In this document: positions 1-12,500 of the stretch, in pieces
How the letters are laid out: each line of letters begins with the position of its first letter
Numbering within the stretch: the first letter of the stretch is position 1
Source of the DNA: Trachelipus rathkii
Lineage: Eukaryota; Arthropoda; Malacostraca; Isopoda; Trachelipodidae
NCBI GenBank assembly: GCA_015478945.1
Contig: JABUQX010103704.1
Location: forward strand, 12,501-25,000
DNA length: 12,500 nucleotides
Direction of reading: 5' to 3'
The notes under the pieces: model-generated
The model's database searches: none
Seen by the model: only the letters and a program-made list of their open reading frames with translations
What the model was told of the DNA's origin: nothing
Program-made: the position numbers and the translations under genes

Positions 1-60
1 TACAACTTATAATGATTTTCGTCTTAGGGGTACGCGATCAAAAAAGTTTGGAGACCGCTG
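1..60. mobile_element. Terminal end of a hAT-type DNA transposon (body off the left edge)
   Basis: Read on the minus strand from position 60, the sequence begins CAGCGGTCTCCAAACTTTTT and continues through a GATCGCGTACCCCT block. This is the typical look of a hAT terminal inverted repeat: CAG start, CCAAAC, T-run, then a CG-containing block ending in CCCC. The next eight bases outside it (61-68, CTCTAAAT) fit the nnnTAnnn target-site pattern known for Buster-type hAT elements. The partner end and the second target-site copy lie outside the window, so the match cannot be completed here. Family assignment rests on motif resemblance only. Confidence 0.6.
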
Positions 61-574
61 CTCTAAATAACCAGATTATTTTCTTATAAATGTCAACTCA
101 TTTTCCTGTCAACGATGGGAAAGTAATTCGAAAGGATAAAGAAAAAAAAACTGAAATCTTTTTGTATAAAAATACTTAAACCTACGTCAAACACCCAAAA
201 GATTTCTTAGGCAATTTTCATTACCTGAACTATCCCCATTTTCTTCCTTTTTTTCATTTCTTTTCCACCCTTCTTTTATTAAAATCTTGTCTATTTATAT
301 TTATTTACTCTCTTTTATTTCTTATGTTCTTTGATTATTACACAAACTTACATGCATCTAATTTCGAACTTTTTACACTTCACACAATATTTTTTATCAT
401 TTTTTCTTTTTTATATTTAACTTTTAAATTTTTAATATAGTTGATTAATTATATTTGAATATTGATAACTATTTAGATTCATTTCATTTTATAGTATGTA
501 GCGATGATGAATTGATCTATCTAACCAATAAAATACGCTTGAATTGTAATGAATTTTAAAATGTTCTTTGCATT

Positions 575-576
<2 letters not shown>
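61..576. other. AT-rich non-coding stretch
   Basis: No open frame, RNA gene or recognisable element was found. The stretch is AT-rich with pyrimidine-rich segments around 235-330 and T-rich segments around 380-440. Confidence 0.6.
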
Positions 577-624
<48 letters not shown>

Positions 625-648
625 ATTAATACTTATTTATATCGTTAG

Positions 649-688
<40 letters not shown>

Positions 689-744
689 ATTATATATATA
701 TATATATATATATATGTATACATTTATATTATTATTATATATAT

Positions 745-780
<36 letters not shown>

Positions 781-815
781 AGATATATATTATTATTATT
801 ATTAAGAAAGAAAGA

Positions 816-849
<34 letters not shown>

Positions 850-856
850 CATATAC
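577..856. repeat. Compound (AT)n / (TAT)n microsatellite cluster
   Basis: Successive (AT)n blocks are separated by short TATTATTAT interruptions and a few G or C substitutions (for example at 716, 776 and 834). The interruptions suggest an older, degraded microsatellite compared with the pure tracts further right. Confidence 0.95.
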
Positions 857-991
857 ATCCTTCTATTATATAAATATTAGGCACTGCAGTCATTCACTTT
901 CTTTTCTAATGAATTAAACATATTCGGACGAGTTTTTTTACTTAGAAATAAATGTAAAAATTGTGAAGCTTTAAAAATGTTATAACTTGTT

Positions 992-1098
<107 letters not shown>

Positions 1099-1159
1099 AA
1101 TTGATATTTGATATTTTTATATATATTTTACTTTTTTCCCGCTCTATATCATCCCCCCG

Positions 1160-1200
1160 TCTCCTGCTTCGCAGGATGCCCCTCTCGCTTCGCTCGAGGG
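1160..1200. other. GC-rich double hairpin in AT-rich DNA
   Basis: Two adjacent inverted repeats sit in a short GC-rich patch. The first is TCCTGC-TTC-GCAGGA (1162-1176): a 6-bp perfect stem with a 3-base loop. The second pairs CCCTC (1180-1184) with GAGGG (1196-1200), with a further short GC-TTC-GC pairing inside. Function is unknown; it may be the end of a small foldback element or a structured RNA segment. Confidence 0.5.
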
Positions 1201-1314
1201 TCTGAGGTAGGAATTTTTTTAAAATAAAAATACTCCCAAAAACTATAATAATAATTGAAATAAACGAATAATAAAAATAAAAGAACAGAAAAAAATCAAG
1301 TTCATATTAAAGTT

Positions 1315-1744
<430 letters not shown>

Positions 1745-1795
<51 letters not shown>

Positions 1796-1899
1796 GTTAT
1801 GTTGTTATAAGGTTATATATATATATATATATATATAGTTATGTTAAGAAGAAGAATATATATAAAAATATATATATATATATATATCTTATATATTTT

Positions 1900-1953
<54 letters not shown>
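1745..1953. repeat. Interrupted (AT)n microsatellite cluster
   Basis: Tracts at about 1745-1790, 1813-1838, 1867-1888 and 1908-1953 are separated by short A-rich or T-rich linkers. The last tract runs directly into the left repeat copy at 1954. Confidence 0.95.
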
Positions 1954-2428
<475 letters not shown>

Positions 2429-2569
2429 AAATATAACTATAGATTGAACTTATTTACCTCAACATAAAATATTACAATTCTTTTTATTTAATGGAATAAT
2501 CGAGAAAATTGGCAAAAAAATCCCTCAAATCAATTAATCTAAAAATCAAATTTTCTCTTTATAATCCAC

Positions 2570-2601
2570 TTAGGAACATTGTCATAGGTAAATGTTCCTA
2601 A
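2570..2601. other. 11-bp perfect inverted repeat at the 5' edge of copy B
   Basis: TTAGGAACATT (2570-2580) and AATGTTCCTAA (2591-2601) are perfect inverted complements around a 10-base loop. The right arm is inside the repeat body, while the left arm lies outside the region shared with copy A. Confidence 0.75.
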
Positions 2602-2914
2602 ATGGATAAGACTAAGAGATGCATTTTATGATCCGAGGGAAAAATCATAAATAAGAGATTTTATATATTTTAAACTAAAATTTGTGAAGTTTCATAAAGT
2701 CGATTTTGTGTACTTTTTATTATCTATCTTAAATGATTTTTTTTTAATTTTCAAAATTATTTTATTTTGTAGCTAAATTACTTTTTCATTAGGTATTTAT
2801 TGAGTTAAATGAAAACTTAAACTAAACAATACCATAGAGTAGATGTACACAGCAGGTTGGCGTACATGCATGGCAGACAGCTCGCTGAAGCGCTTGCTCC
2901 AAATGCGAGTAAGT
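2587..2914 (+). repeat. Interspersed repeat, copy B, with (TA)n tail
   Basis: This is the second direct copy of the element at 1954-2329, offset by about 633 bases. It shares the same ordered landmarks and the GC-rich core (around 2851-2900), and ends in AAATGCGAGTAAG followed by TATATA. It differs from copy A by scattered substitutions and small indels plus absence of the 46-base hairpin. The two copies diverge too much to be a very recent tandem duplication but align over nearly their full length. Confidence 0.8.
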
Positions 2915-2996
2915 TATATATATATATATATGATATATATATATTTATCGAATTTTCTCACTTTATATATATATATATATATATATAAAAAAAATA

Positions 2997-3076
<80 letters not shown>

Positions 3077-3092
3077 TATTTTTTTTTTTTTT
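2915..3092. repeat. (TA)n tracts flanked by inverted A-run / T-run arms
   Basis: (TA)n tracts at 2915-2943, 2964-2986 and 3001-3073. The last is flanked by A8-T-A5 (2987-3000) and T5-A-T14 (3073-3092), so about 105 bases can fold as one long imperfect hairpin. Frames on both strands here are artefacts. Confidence 0.9.
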
Positions 3093-3248
3093 AAAATTTA
3101 AAATTTTGGTCCTCAATCTTATAATAATAAAATAGTTCCCATTGAAGGGAAGACGCGGCATTTCAAATATTGTTTAATTTGGTTAAGGTTAAGTGGTGCC
3201 GTGCCGCACATGGGTTCAAAATAAAAAAAATCATACAGAATGGAAAAT

Positions 3249-3258
3249 TTTATTTATT
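3249..3258 (-). promoter_or_regulatory. Tandem poly(A) signals for the transposase-like gene
   Basis: The minus strand reads AATAAATAAA, two overlapping AATAAA hexamers, 75-84 bases downstream of the stop codon at 3333-3335. The placement suits a short 3' UTR for the upstream gene. In AT-rich DNA such hexamers are common, so support comes mainly from position. Confidence 0.5.
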
Positions 3259-4784
3259 TGCAACAAAATAAATTTGGACTTGACATTATTATGGATTTTC
3301 ATATTATTTGTTTATCTTTTGATTATATATAATTAATTAAAGAGATCTGTAGCTATAGTTCCTTTATTAATATTTGGGAAACGTTTACGGTACGCACTGA
3401 CAACTGTAAGAATGTAGTTTCTTTGTTCCTCATTTTTGGTTAATTTATTATTATATTCTTGTATTAATTTAATTCCTCTTTCGGCAGTATCGTTTACGAC
3501 TTTTAATTGATTTGCAAATTGAAAACATTGTTTGTATTGTTCATTTGTTTCCCATGTTTGTGGGTCATTTTTAAGAAAACCCGATGGTAGATTGAATCGT
3601 TCAAAAAATCTAATTGTTTTTCGTGAAATAAAGTGACGCATTTCTGGATTTAGACACTACATATGGTTCTTAATTTTGGAAAGTGTGGCCTCAGATATTT
3701 CACGATTTATATTTTTGTAAAGAACTAGCTTTTTAACGAACAAAAGATCGTGATTTGGAGCTTTATGTGCATAGGGTGTTGTAAACCAGGCTTTAACATA
3801 AAGTTTCACTATAAATAAACATAACTCAGAAACGCTATTTCTCTCTCTGACCGTTAACGTAAATTCATCCCTGTATAAAAATATCTTTAAACAGTATATG
3901 GCCTTTGCCATCCATCGTGCATGATGGAATGCTCCAGGAGCTCTAACCTTAAGTTCAGGACCTCTTCTTCCAAGGAATAGTTGGGCAAGAACTAATAGCT
4001 CTTTATAATCATCGCGAGGCAATTGTGTTTTCATTACCTGATCTATAAAGTGAAGAATATTGCAAGCTTCGGGCTTCAAAATTTCATTAATGCGCTTGAC
4101 TTCCATCGTAGATTTAAGATTTATTTGATTGATTTTATGCCAAGATTCTTTAAAGCGCTTAAAGAACTGAATATCAGGGCCACTAGAAGAAGGCATCATT
4201 TTATCAAAAGCACTCTTTAAAATTAATTCATAAATATGGTGCCTGCATGGTAAATATAATAAATCTGTTTCTAACATTTGTTCTAATAAAACGCTGGCAC
4301 CATTTACTCTACCTAAGTTCGAAGGAGTAGTATCGCAACACAGGGCCTTTATTTTATCTGACATACCCCATTCTAAAAGTGATTGATAAACTGCAGTTGC
4401 TTGTTCTCTACCTGACGAATTGTTTATGACTGGAATGCCTAATAACTGTTCTGCATCTCCGCTTGTAATAATTATTACTAGTCTGTCCTCTTTTTCATCC
4501 CAGTGAACTACAGCGGCATTAAAATCCAAATTTTGAAAATGTTGCATCAGTTTCTCTGCTATTTTCTTGCGTAAAGTTTGTCTACACAGTTGTGTCGTTG
4601 AGCGACTTATGGATAAGGAATGAACGTCATATCCTAGGGCTTCCACTATTGCCGATAAAATATGAATAACATCCTTATCACTTACCTTACATTTATCGAA
4701 AGCAGCAACAATTTTTTCAGTAATTATGTTTTGTGTACCCTCTAACCTTACTTTCTTTGATGATGATGGTTTAGGTTGCTCAAA

Positions 4785-4798
4785 GTTTACCGTTTACC
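4785..4798. repeat. Perfect 7-bp tandem duplication causing a frameshift
   Basis: GTTTACC occurs twice in tandem on the plus strand. On the minus-strand gene it adds seven bases. The exon 2 frame upstream (Ser/Thr-rich, ending in DEEVN) runs into TGA shortly after it. The downstream frame (beginning FEQPKP) is open from just after it, and counting only one unit makes the two frames continuous. Confidence 0.85.
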
Positions 4799-4874
4799 TC
4801 TTCGTCAGAGGTGGAGGTAGTGTGTGATGAACTACCGTTTGATGATGGGCTGAAATCATAAGCAGCTGCTTCCC

Positions 4875-5024
4875 CTGTAAATTTTTTAAGTGTTTCAATA
4901 ACTTGTAGATGAAATATATTATAGATATAAAATTATTAATAATTTTCAGGTTTTTAAAGTTAGTAAGTACAATGAATACTTTGAATAGTTAAAAACAGTT
5001 AAAAGAACTATTGTTAGCACTCAC
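4875..5024 (-). other. 150-base GT-AG intron of the transposase-like gene
   Basis: The donor is ACAG|GTGAGT (exon ends at 5025) and the acceptor TTTACAG|GGGAAG (exon resumes at 4874). Splicing joins the two open frames after the first base of a glycine codon, converting a frame that would stop nine bases into the intron into a continuous one. The acceptor has a weak pyrimidine tract, but both sites have consensus cores and the frame logic is strong. Confidence 0.8.
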
Positions 5025-5656
5025 CTGTAAAATCTAGAACTTGACGAATTTTCTCAATCTGCAACATTTTCCTTTCTTCCCGTTCTTCAATTCTTTTTTC
5101 CTTTGCTGTTAAATTGAAATCTATACCATGCATAAATCCTTGTCTACCTTCTTTCCTTTGATTTATTAAGAATTGTTTATCTTCCTCCAGCTTTATCAGT
5201 GTAAGAGCGTTTCCATGAGCAATATCAAACAAGTTGTCTAAGCTTTTAACAAAAGCTCTTTCATTTTCTTTTATAGCTTCAGTTCCTCGTTTAGAGCTTT
5301 TCTGCAAGTCTCTTAACTCTTCATATACACCTTCTAATTTCTTTATAGAATGTTGAGCATCTCGCGTCGGAATACGAGCTTTGTTCCAAAAAATATTAAC
5401 TTCATCAATGACTAGTTTTGCACTCTGTCGAAGAGTTAGTTTCACTTCACGAAGGTTGAAGAAAAGAACACATAAAACTTGTCTAATGGAGGGTAGTTTT
5501 CCCCCTATAATTTGTTGTGAATAGTTGCCTATAAGAAACACTGAAGTATCTTTTCTCAAAGTACGAGTTTCTGACATTTCGAAATAACACTCTTATTAGT
5601 TATGAATATCAGAATGAAAATTATAAACAGAATAAAGCCCTTTACAAAATGACACA

Positions 5657-6904
5657 ATTTGAGACCCAACAAAAATACCTTCCTTAACCTTTGCATCACT
5701 CAATCTAAGAAATTTGTCTGGTAAGTACTTAAAAGCCTCTCCTTCCTGGTTCATGTGTTAAATTGCTGTGATTACTATTATATGAAGGGCAGAAGAAAGA
5801 ACATCTTTTGGGTCCACGAGACTCAGCAACGACATTTTATTGCTAGAGTCAAGATTTTTGCATACCAGTCGTTAATAATGCACTTTCTGTTTCTCACTCG
5901 TCCCACTTGCATAGCAGCAGTACTTTGTTTACCCCTGTTGTAATCCTAAGAGTATAACGATGACTTTAAGATAGCCACAGATTTTCCACCCGTGTTCAGC
6001 ATGTTTGATTGAGTCGAGGAGGGCTGTCATGTTGGCATAAGTCTCCTTCCTGTGAACTGCATGACCAACAGGAATAAAAAGGAAGACGGTTGCAGTTTTG
6101 TAGAAATACAGCTTTCAAACTAAGCTTGGAGGAGTCTATGAATAGTTTCCATTCAGTTGGATCATGGTTCAAATTCAAACATTTTATCAAGCCATTAACG
6201 TCGCAGCAAACAACCAGATTGTTTTTCCTCTCAAAAAAAGGGAAGCAGATCCCTCTGACATTCTCTGTACTGTGAGACCCTGACATCACGTTGGAGAAGA
6301 TTCCATTGCTGTAGTCTTGATCCTAGAAGTTCTGCCTTCTCCTTTGACAAGTCAAGGTGTTAAATGAAATTACTCAATTCCGCTTGACTCAGTCGGTGCG
6401 GTGTATCATCGTTTACCTCAAAATCTAGGTCAAGGGATTTAGTTCTTCTCCTTCCATACTGTCTTCATTTTCTACTTCAAACTCATAATGTTGAGGTGGA
6501 GTAGGAACTGGTAGACTATCTGAATGTGGAATAAGTCGAATAGCAGATGGAAAATTCGGATATTCAACTGTTCCTCTTTTCTTCCTTGACAATCCTGCCT
6601 TTATAGGTGGAGTCAAGCAGAAGTAGCAGTCATCTGTATGGTTTGTAGGCTCCCGCCAAACCATAGGCACAGCAAAAGCCATACATCGTTTTTTATTTTT
6701 CAGCCATTCTCGTAGTATAACTGAACAAGAGTTGCAACATATATGTGGAGCCCATGACTTATCCTGGTCCCCTACCTTCATACCAAAATAATGCTGATAG
6801 GCAGTCTTCACAAGAGGCGTCAGATTGCGTTTCTGTGACGAAAATGTTATTTCACCACATATGTAACAAAAATTATTCACTAAATTTACACATTTTCGTG
6901 TCAT
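5657..6904 (-). pseudogene. Decayed, C-terminally truncated transposon-type protein with CxxC motifs
   Basis: The likely start is ATG 6902-6904 (MTRKCVN), the usual opening of a protein family present in many copies in arthropod and other invertebrate genomes. The first segment (6904-6425) has CYIC near residue 13, GDQDKSWAPHICC, AVPMVWREP and CYFCL, an apparent cysteine-rich, zinc-binding-like N-terminus. Later segments continue in shifted frames: LLGSRLQQWNLL (about 6345-6308), then WKLFIDSSKLSLKAV (about 6165-6121), then VDPKDVL and AKVKEGIFVGSQI (to 5657). I count three frameshifts: near 6425-6440, in the T7 run (6233-6239) and near 6065-6082. In-frame stops lie at 6360-6362, 5929-5931, 5872-5874 and 5758-5760. 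Similarity stops near 5657, well short of the family's usual C-terminus, and the other transposase-like gene begins 80 bases later. Biochemical function is not known to me; it behaves as a mobile-element gene. Confidence 0.75.
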
Positions 6905-7351
<447 letters not shown>

Positions 7352-7387
7352 TAGTTAAATGAAACTATATATTCTGTATATATAGCT

Positions 7388-7803
7388 TCTACAGTGGGAC
7401 ATGGGGCACAGTGGGACAGTGAGATTCCTAGAAAAAGTTTGCAACTGTGTATCTTGTCCACTGTGTCATAAGAAGATTATGACTCAGTGTCCATCCTAAA
7501 GTCGAAGGGAGGAGACGTTCTCATTTCAGTTCCTTGCTATTTGATATTAATTGTTTTGAGGTAAGCAAAGTAAAATTTTTAGCCTTTTCTCCGTTTGTTC
7601 CTCTTGATTTGCTTTTAAATTCAAAATGCTTTTCGCCAAATACAAATCTAATATACATAGCATTTTTATTATTTATGTACTTTATTTCTTTGTAGGCTTT
7701 TTAAAAATTTGAATTATGTTGGTTATACTTGAAGCCATAGTTTGGGTCACAGTGGGACATTTAAAATGGGGTTGAGTGGGACGCGTCCCACTGTGCCCCG
7801 TAT
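7388..7803. mobile_element. Putative non-autonomous element or transposon 5' part with GTGGGAC inverted repeats
   Basis: The left edge reads TACAGTGGGACATGGGGCAC followed by AGTGGGACA; the right edge reads GTCCCACTGTGCCCCGTA. GGGGCACAGTGGGAC is a perfect 15-base inverted repeat between the two edges, and both are adjacent to a TA dinucleotide, the target of Tc1/mariner-pogo elements. Two further GTGGGAC motifs occur at about 7748-7782. The interior has no open frame but includes a good splice donor (TTTGAG|GTAAGC, near 7560). It may be a MITE of about 415 bases, or the 5' end of the pogo-like element whose coding fragment begins at 8151. The second option needs the N-terminal half of the transposase to have been lost. 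Confidence 0.5.
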
Positions 7804-9472
<1,669 letters not shown>

Positions 9473-9493
9473 TAATGGTAGTAGTAGTGCAGA

Positions 9494-9506
9494 GGGGTGT
9501 CACCCC
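9494..9506. other. GGGGTG-T-CACCCC palindrome at the edge of the foldback element
   Basis: Six-base perfect arms around one base. It overlaps the left boundary of the foldback element by two bases and has no partner at the right boundary, so the left end may extend further than the right, or the right end may have been truncated. Confidence 0.6.
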
Positions 9507-10068
9507 GATTTTTATAATCACAGGATATACTCTAAAAAAATAATAATGAAGAATAGTGAAACGAAAATCGTCGCTCTCTTTAGGAAAAAAAGTTACAGCC
9601 TCTCAAAGTTTCATTTTTGATCCATCTAGGTTAGGTCTCATTTCAGGCACCTTTAGTTCAGGTTAGGAAAAGTTTTGTTAGGTATACACAGAGAAAATCT
9701 ATGTATATTTAACAAATCTTATCATAACCTGAACTAGAATAACCCTAAAAACGAGTACAAACATTAATTTTTTTTATAAGAAAGCCTATGGGAAAATTTT
9801 AAACTTTGAGTGGCTGTAACTTTTTTTTCCTAAAGACTTAAATCATTTTCGTTTTTTTTTTTTTAAGCTTCATTATTATTTTTTAGAGTATGTCCTGTGA
9901 TTTGTTTTTTTTTTTAATTTTTTTTTTTTTTTTATAAGAAATTCCTATGGGATTTTTAACAACTTTGAGAGGCTGTAACTTTTTTTCCTAAAGAGAGCGA
10001 CGATTTTCGTTTTCATTATTCTTCATTATTATTTTTTAGAGTATATCCTGTGATTTTTATAAAAATCG

Positions 10069-10069
<1 letters not shown>
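9505..10069. mobile_element. Foldback / MITE-like element with ~107-bp terminal inverted repeats
   Basis: The left arm (9505-9610) and right arm (9961-10069) are near-perfect inverted complements. They match from CCGATTTTTATAA at the outer end, through TCACAGGATATACTCTAAAA, GAAAATCGTCGCTCTCTTTAGG and GTTACAGCCTCTCAAAGTT at the inner end, with only a few single-base changes and small indels. A third, more diverged copy of the arm lies at about 9801-9904 in the same orientation as the right arm. With its preceding TTTATAAGAAA..CCTATGGGA segment it forms a direct duplication offset by 158 bases (9773 versus 9931). There is no coding capacity, and no target-site duplication was recognised; the right end lies two bases from a (AT)n tract. 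Confidence 0.85.
9655..9736. repeat. Inner inverted repeat within the foldback element
   Basis: TAGTTCAGGTTA (about 9655-9666) is matched by its inverted complement TAACCTGAACTA (about 9725-9736), giving a nested stem inside the loop formed by the long arms. Confidence 0.6.

Positions 10070-10071
<2 letters not shown>

Positions 10072-10163
<92 letters not shown>
10072..10163. repeat. (AT)n microsatellite
   Basis: A pure tract of about 92 bases immediately right of the foldback element. Confidence 0.97.
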
Positions 10164-10166
<3 letters not shown>

Positions 10167-10183
10167 ACAATGTTTGTATAATA

Positions 10184-10434
<251 letters not shown>

Positions 10435-10565
10435 TATATAAGTGTTGTATTATATGGCTTCGGATTGTAAACGTTTCGGAAGGGATTTGTGTTCGGCGGC
10501 GGCGTTTCCTGATCCCTAGGACTCCTATTCACTTTTTATTTCTCAGGAATTCATCTCTTTGATTA
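10435..10565. other. Unique spacer with a GC-rich patch
   Basis: Mixed sequence including a CGGCGGCGGCG patch near 10494-10504. No gene was recognised. Confidence 0.5.
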
Positions 10566-10567
10566 TC

Positions 10568-10839
<272 letters not shown>

Positions 10840-10847
10840 ATATTAAT

Positions 10848-10917
10848 CTCATTGTGGATTTCAAACTCAAGCCCTCGTGTTGTTGTGCAAGTGTTTTACC
10901 ACTAAATCACGATGAGC
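10848..10917 (-). repeat. Degenerate tRNA-like segment (tRNA-derived SINE head or tRNA pseudogene)
   Basis: The 70-nt minus-strand segment runs from GCTCATCGTG to CACAATGAG. Its ends pair over nine positions with one mismatch, like an acceptor stem. Internally it has TGATTTAGTGG, a good pol III box A match, and GAGTTTGAAATCC, a box B-like match, at tRNA-like spacing; a CTTG..CGAG pair fits an anticodon-stem position. T-stem pairing is poor, so it is not a functional tRNA. Downstream on the same strand the sequence passes within about 14 bases into (AT)n, as expected for a SINE with a simple-repeat tail. The parental tRNA is uncertain; the anticodon region is loosely tRNA-Val-like. Confidence 0.55.
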
Positions 10918-11042
10918 TAAAAGAAAGTCAACTTTGAAGAATACTCTCTTGCCGTAGGAGTTATCCTAACCTATATGGACATACGTACGTTATCGTAAAA
11001 GTTTACGTTTACGTAGATCGATTTATATATGGCGTAGGCCTA

Positions 11043-11043
<1 letters not shown>
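10918..11043. other. Unique spacer
   Basis: No gene was seen. CpG-containing words such as ACGTACGTTATCG and TTACGTTTACGTAGATCG near 10983-11020 give a local CpG enrichment. Confidence 0.5.

Positions 11044-12500
<1,457 letters not shown>

Larger units (their letters stand above)
3333..5577 (-). pseudogene. Two-exon transposase-like gene, nearly intact (one frameshift, one nonsense codon)
   Basis: The gene starts at ATG 5575-5577. Exon 1 (5577-5025) encodes 184 residues plus one base of the next codon, with WNKARIPT near residue 64, LFDIAHGNA near 116 and a charged, probably helical stretch near 158-178. A GT-AG intron (5024-4875) joins in phase to exon 2 (4874-3333). Exon 2 gives a Ser/Thr/acidic linker, then a core with VVHWDEK (Asp codon 4497-4499), CCDTTPSN (Asp codon 4332-4334) and PCRHH. 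The C-terminus contains NDTAERG. A CCD..SN block followed by CxxH resembles the RNase H-fold core of hAT-type transposases; that assignment is inference. Two lesions are visible: a 7-bp tandem duplication at 4785-4798 shifts the frame, and TAG at 3657-3659 interrupts an otherwise open frame. Without them the frame would be about 695 codons. I recognise the protein as resembling a multi-copy, uncharacterised family in invertebrate genomes, not a named host gene. Confidence 0.75.

Noticed and set aside
3184..3216. A second tRNA-like pol III promoter (GGTTAAGTGG and GGGTTCAAAA)
   Set aside because: Box-like words are present, but there is no acceptor-type end pairing and the box B match is poor.
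4023..4220. Plus-strand open frame of 65 codons, and similarly 5755-5943 and 6090-6275
   Set aside because: These are antisense shadows of the minus-strand transposase-like gene and the CxxC pseudogene.
9625..9685. Telomere-like TTAGG repeats
   Set aside because: Only scattered GGTTAGG words occur, with no tandem array, and they lie inside the foldback element.

Overview
This looks like AT-rich nuclear DNA from an animal, most likely an arthropod and plausibly a crustacean. The window contains spliced transposon genes and remnants of several eukaryotic DNA transposons. It also carries an extreme load of (AT)n and (TAA)n microsatellites, roughly a fifth of the window by hand count, as seen in decapod and some other crustacean genomes. 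The species is an inference; I see no single-copy host gene and nothing bacterial or organellar.

Layout. Position 1-60 is the outer end of a hAT-type transposon whose body lies off the left edge. 61-3100 is non-coding AT-rich DNA with many microsatellites, a small GC-rich double hairpin (about 1160-1200), and two direct copies of an undescribed-looking repeat (1954-2329 and 2587-2914), each running into a (TA)n tail. 3249-5577 (minus strand) holds the best gene in the window: a two-exon transposase-like gene of about 695 codons. It has a clean 150-base intron, two poly(A) signals, and only two visible lesions: a 7-bp tandem duplication and one TAG. Directly upstream on the same strand, 6904-5657 is a much more decayed and C-terminally truncated copy of another multi-copy arthropod family with CxxC motifs, so the first gene may have inserted into it. 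7388-7803 carries inverted GTGGGAC-type repeats resembling transposon ends. 8151-9140 is a piece of a pogo/Tigger-like DDE transposase cut off on both sides by pure (AT)n. 9505-10069 is a foldback element with about 107-bp inverted arms and a third internal copy of the arm. 10072-11319 is mostly microsatellite plus a 70-nt tRNA-like segment (10848-10917, minus strand). 11320-12500 has no recognisable gene but a strong strand composition skew (A>T, C>G on the plus strand).

The genes do not form a pathway. They are independent mobile-element fossils of different ages, and none of the coding copies is intact as read. The main recurring pattern is that edges of mobile elements often coincide with the start of long (AT)n tracts.
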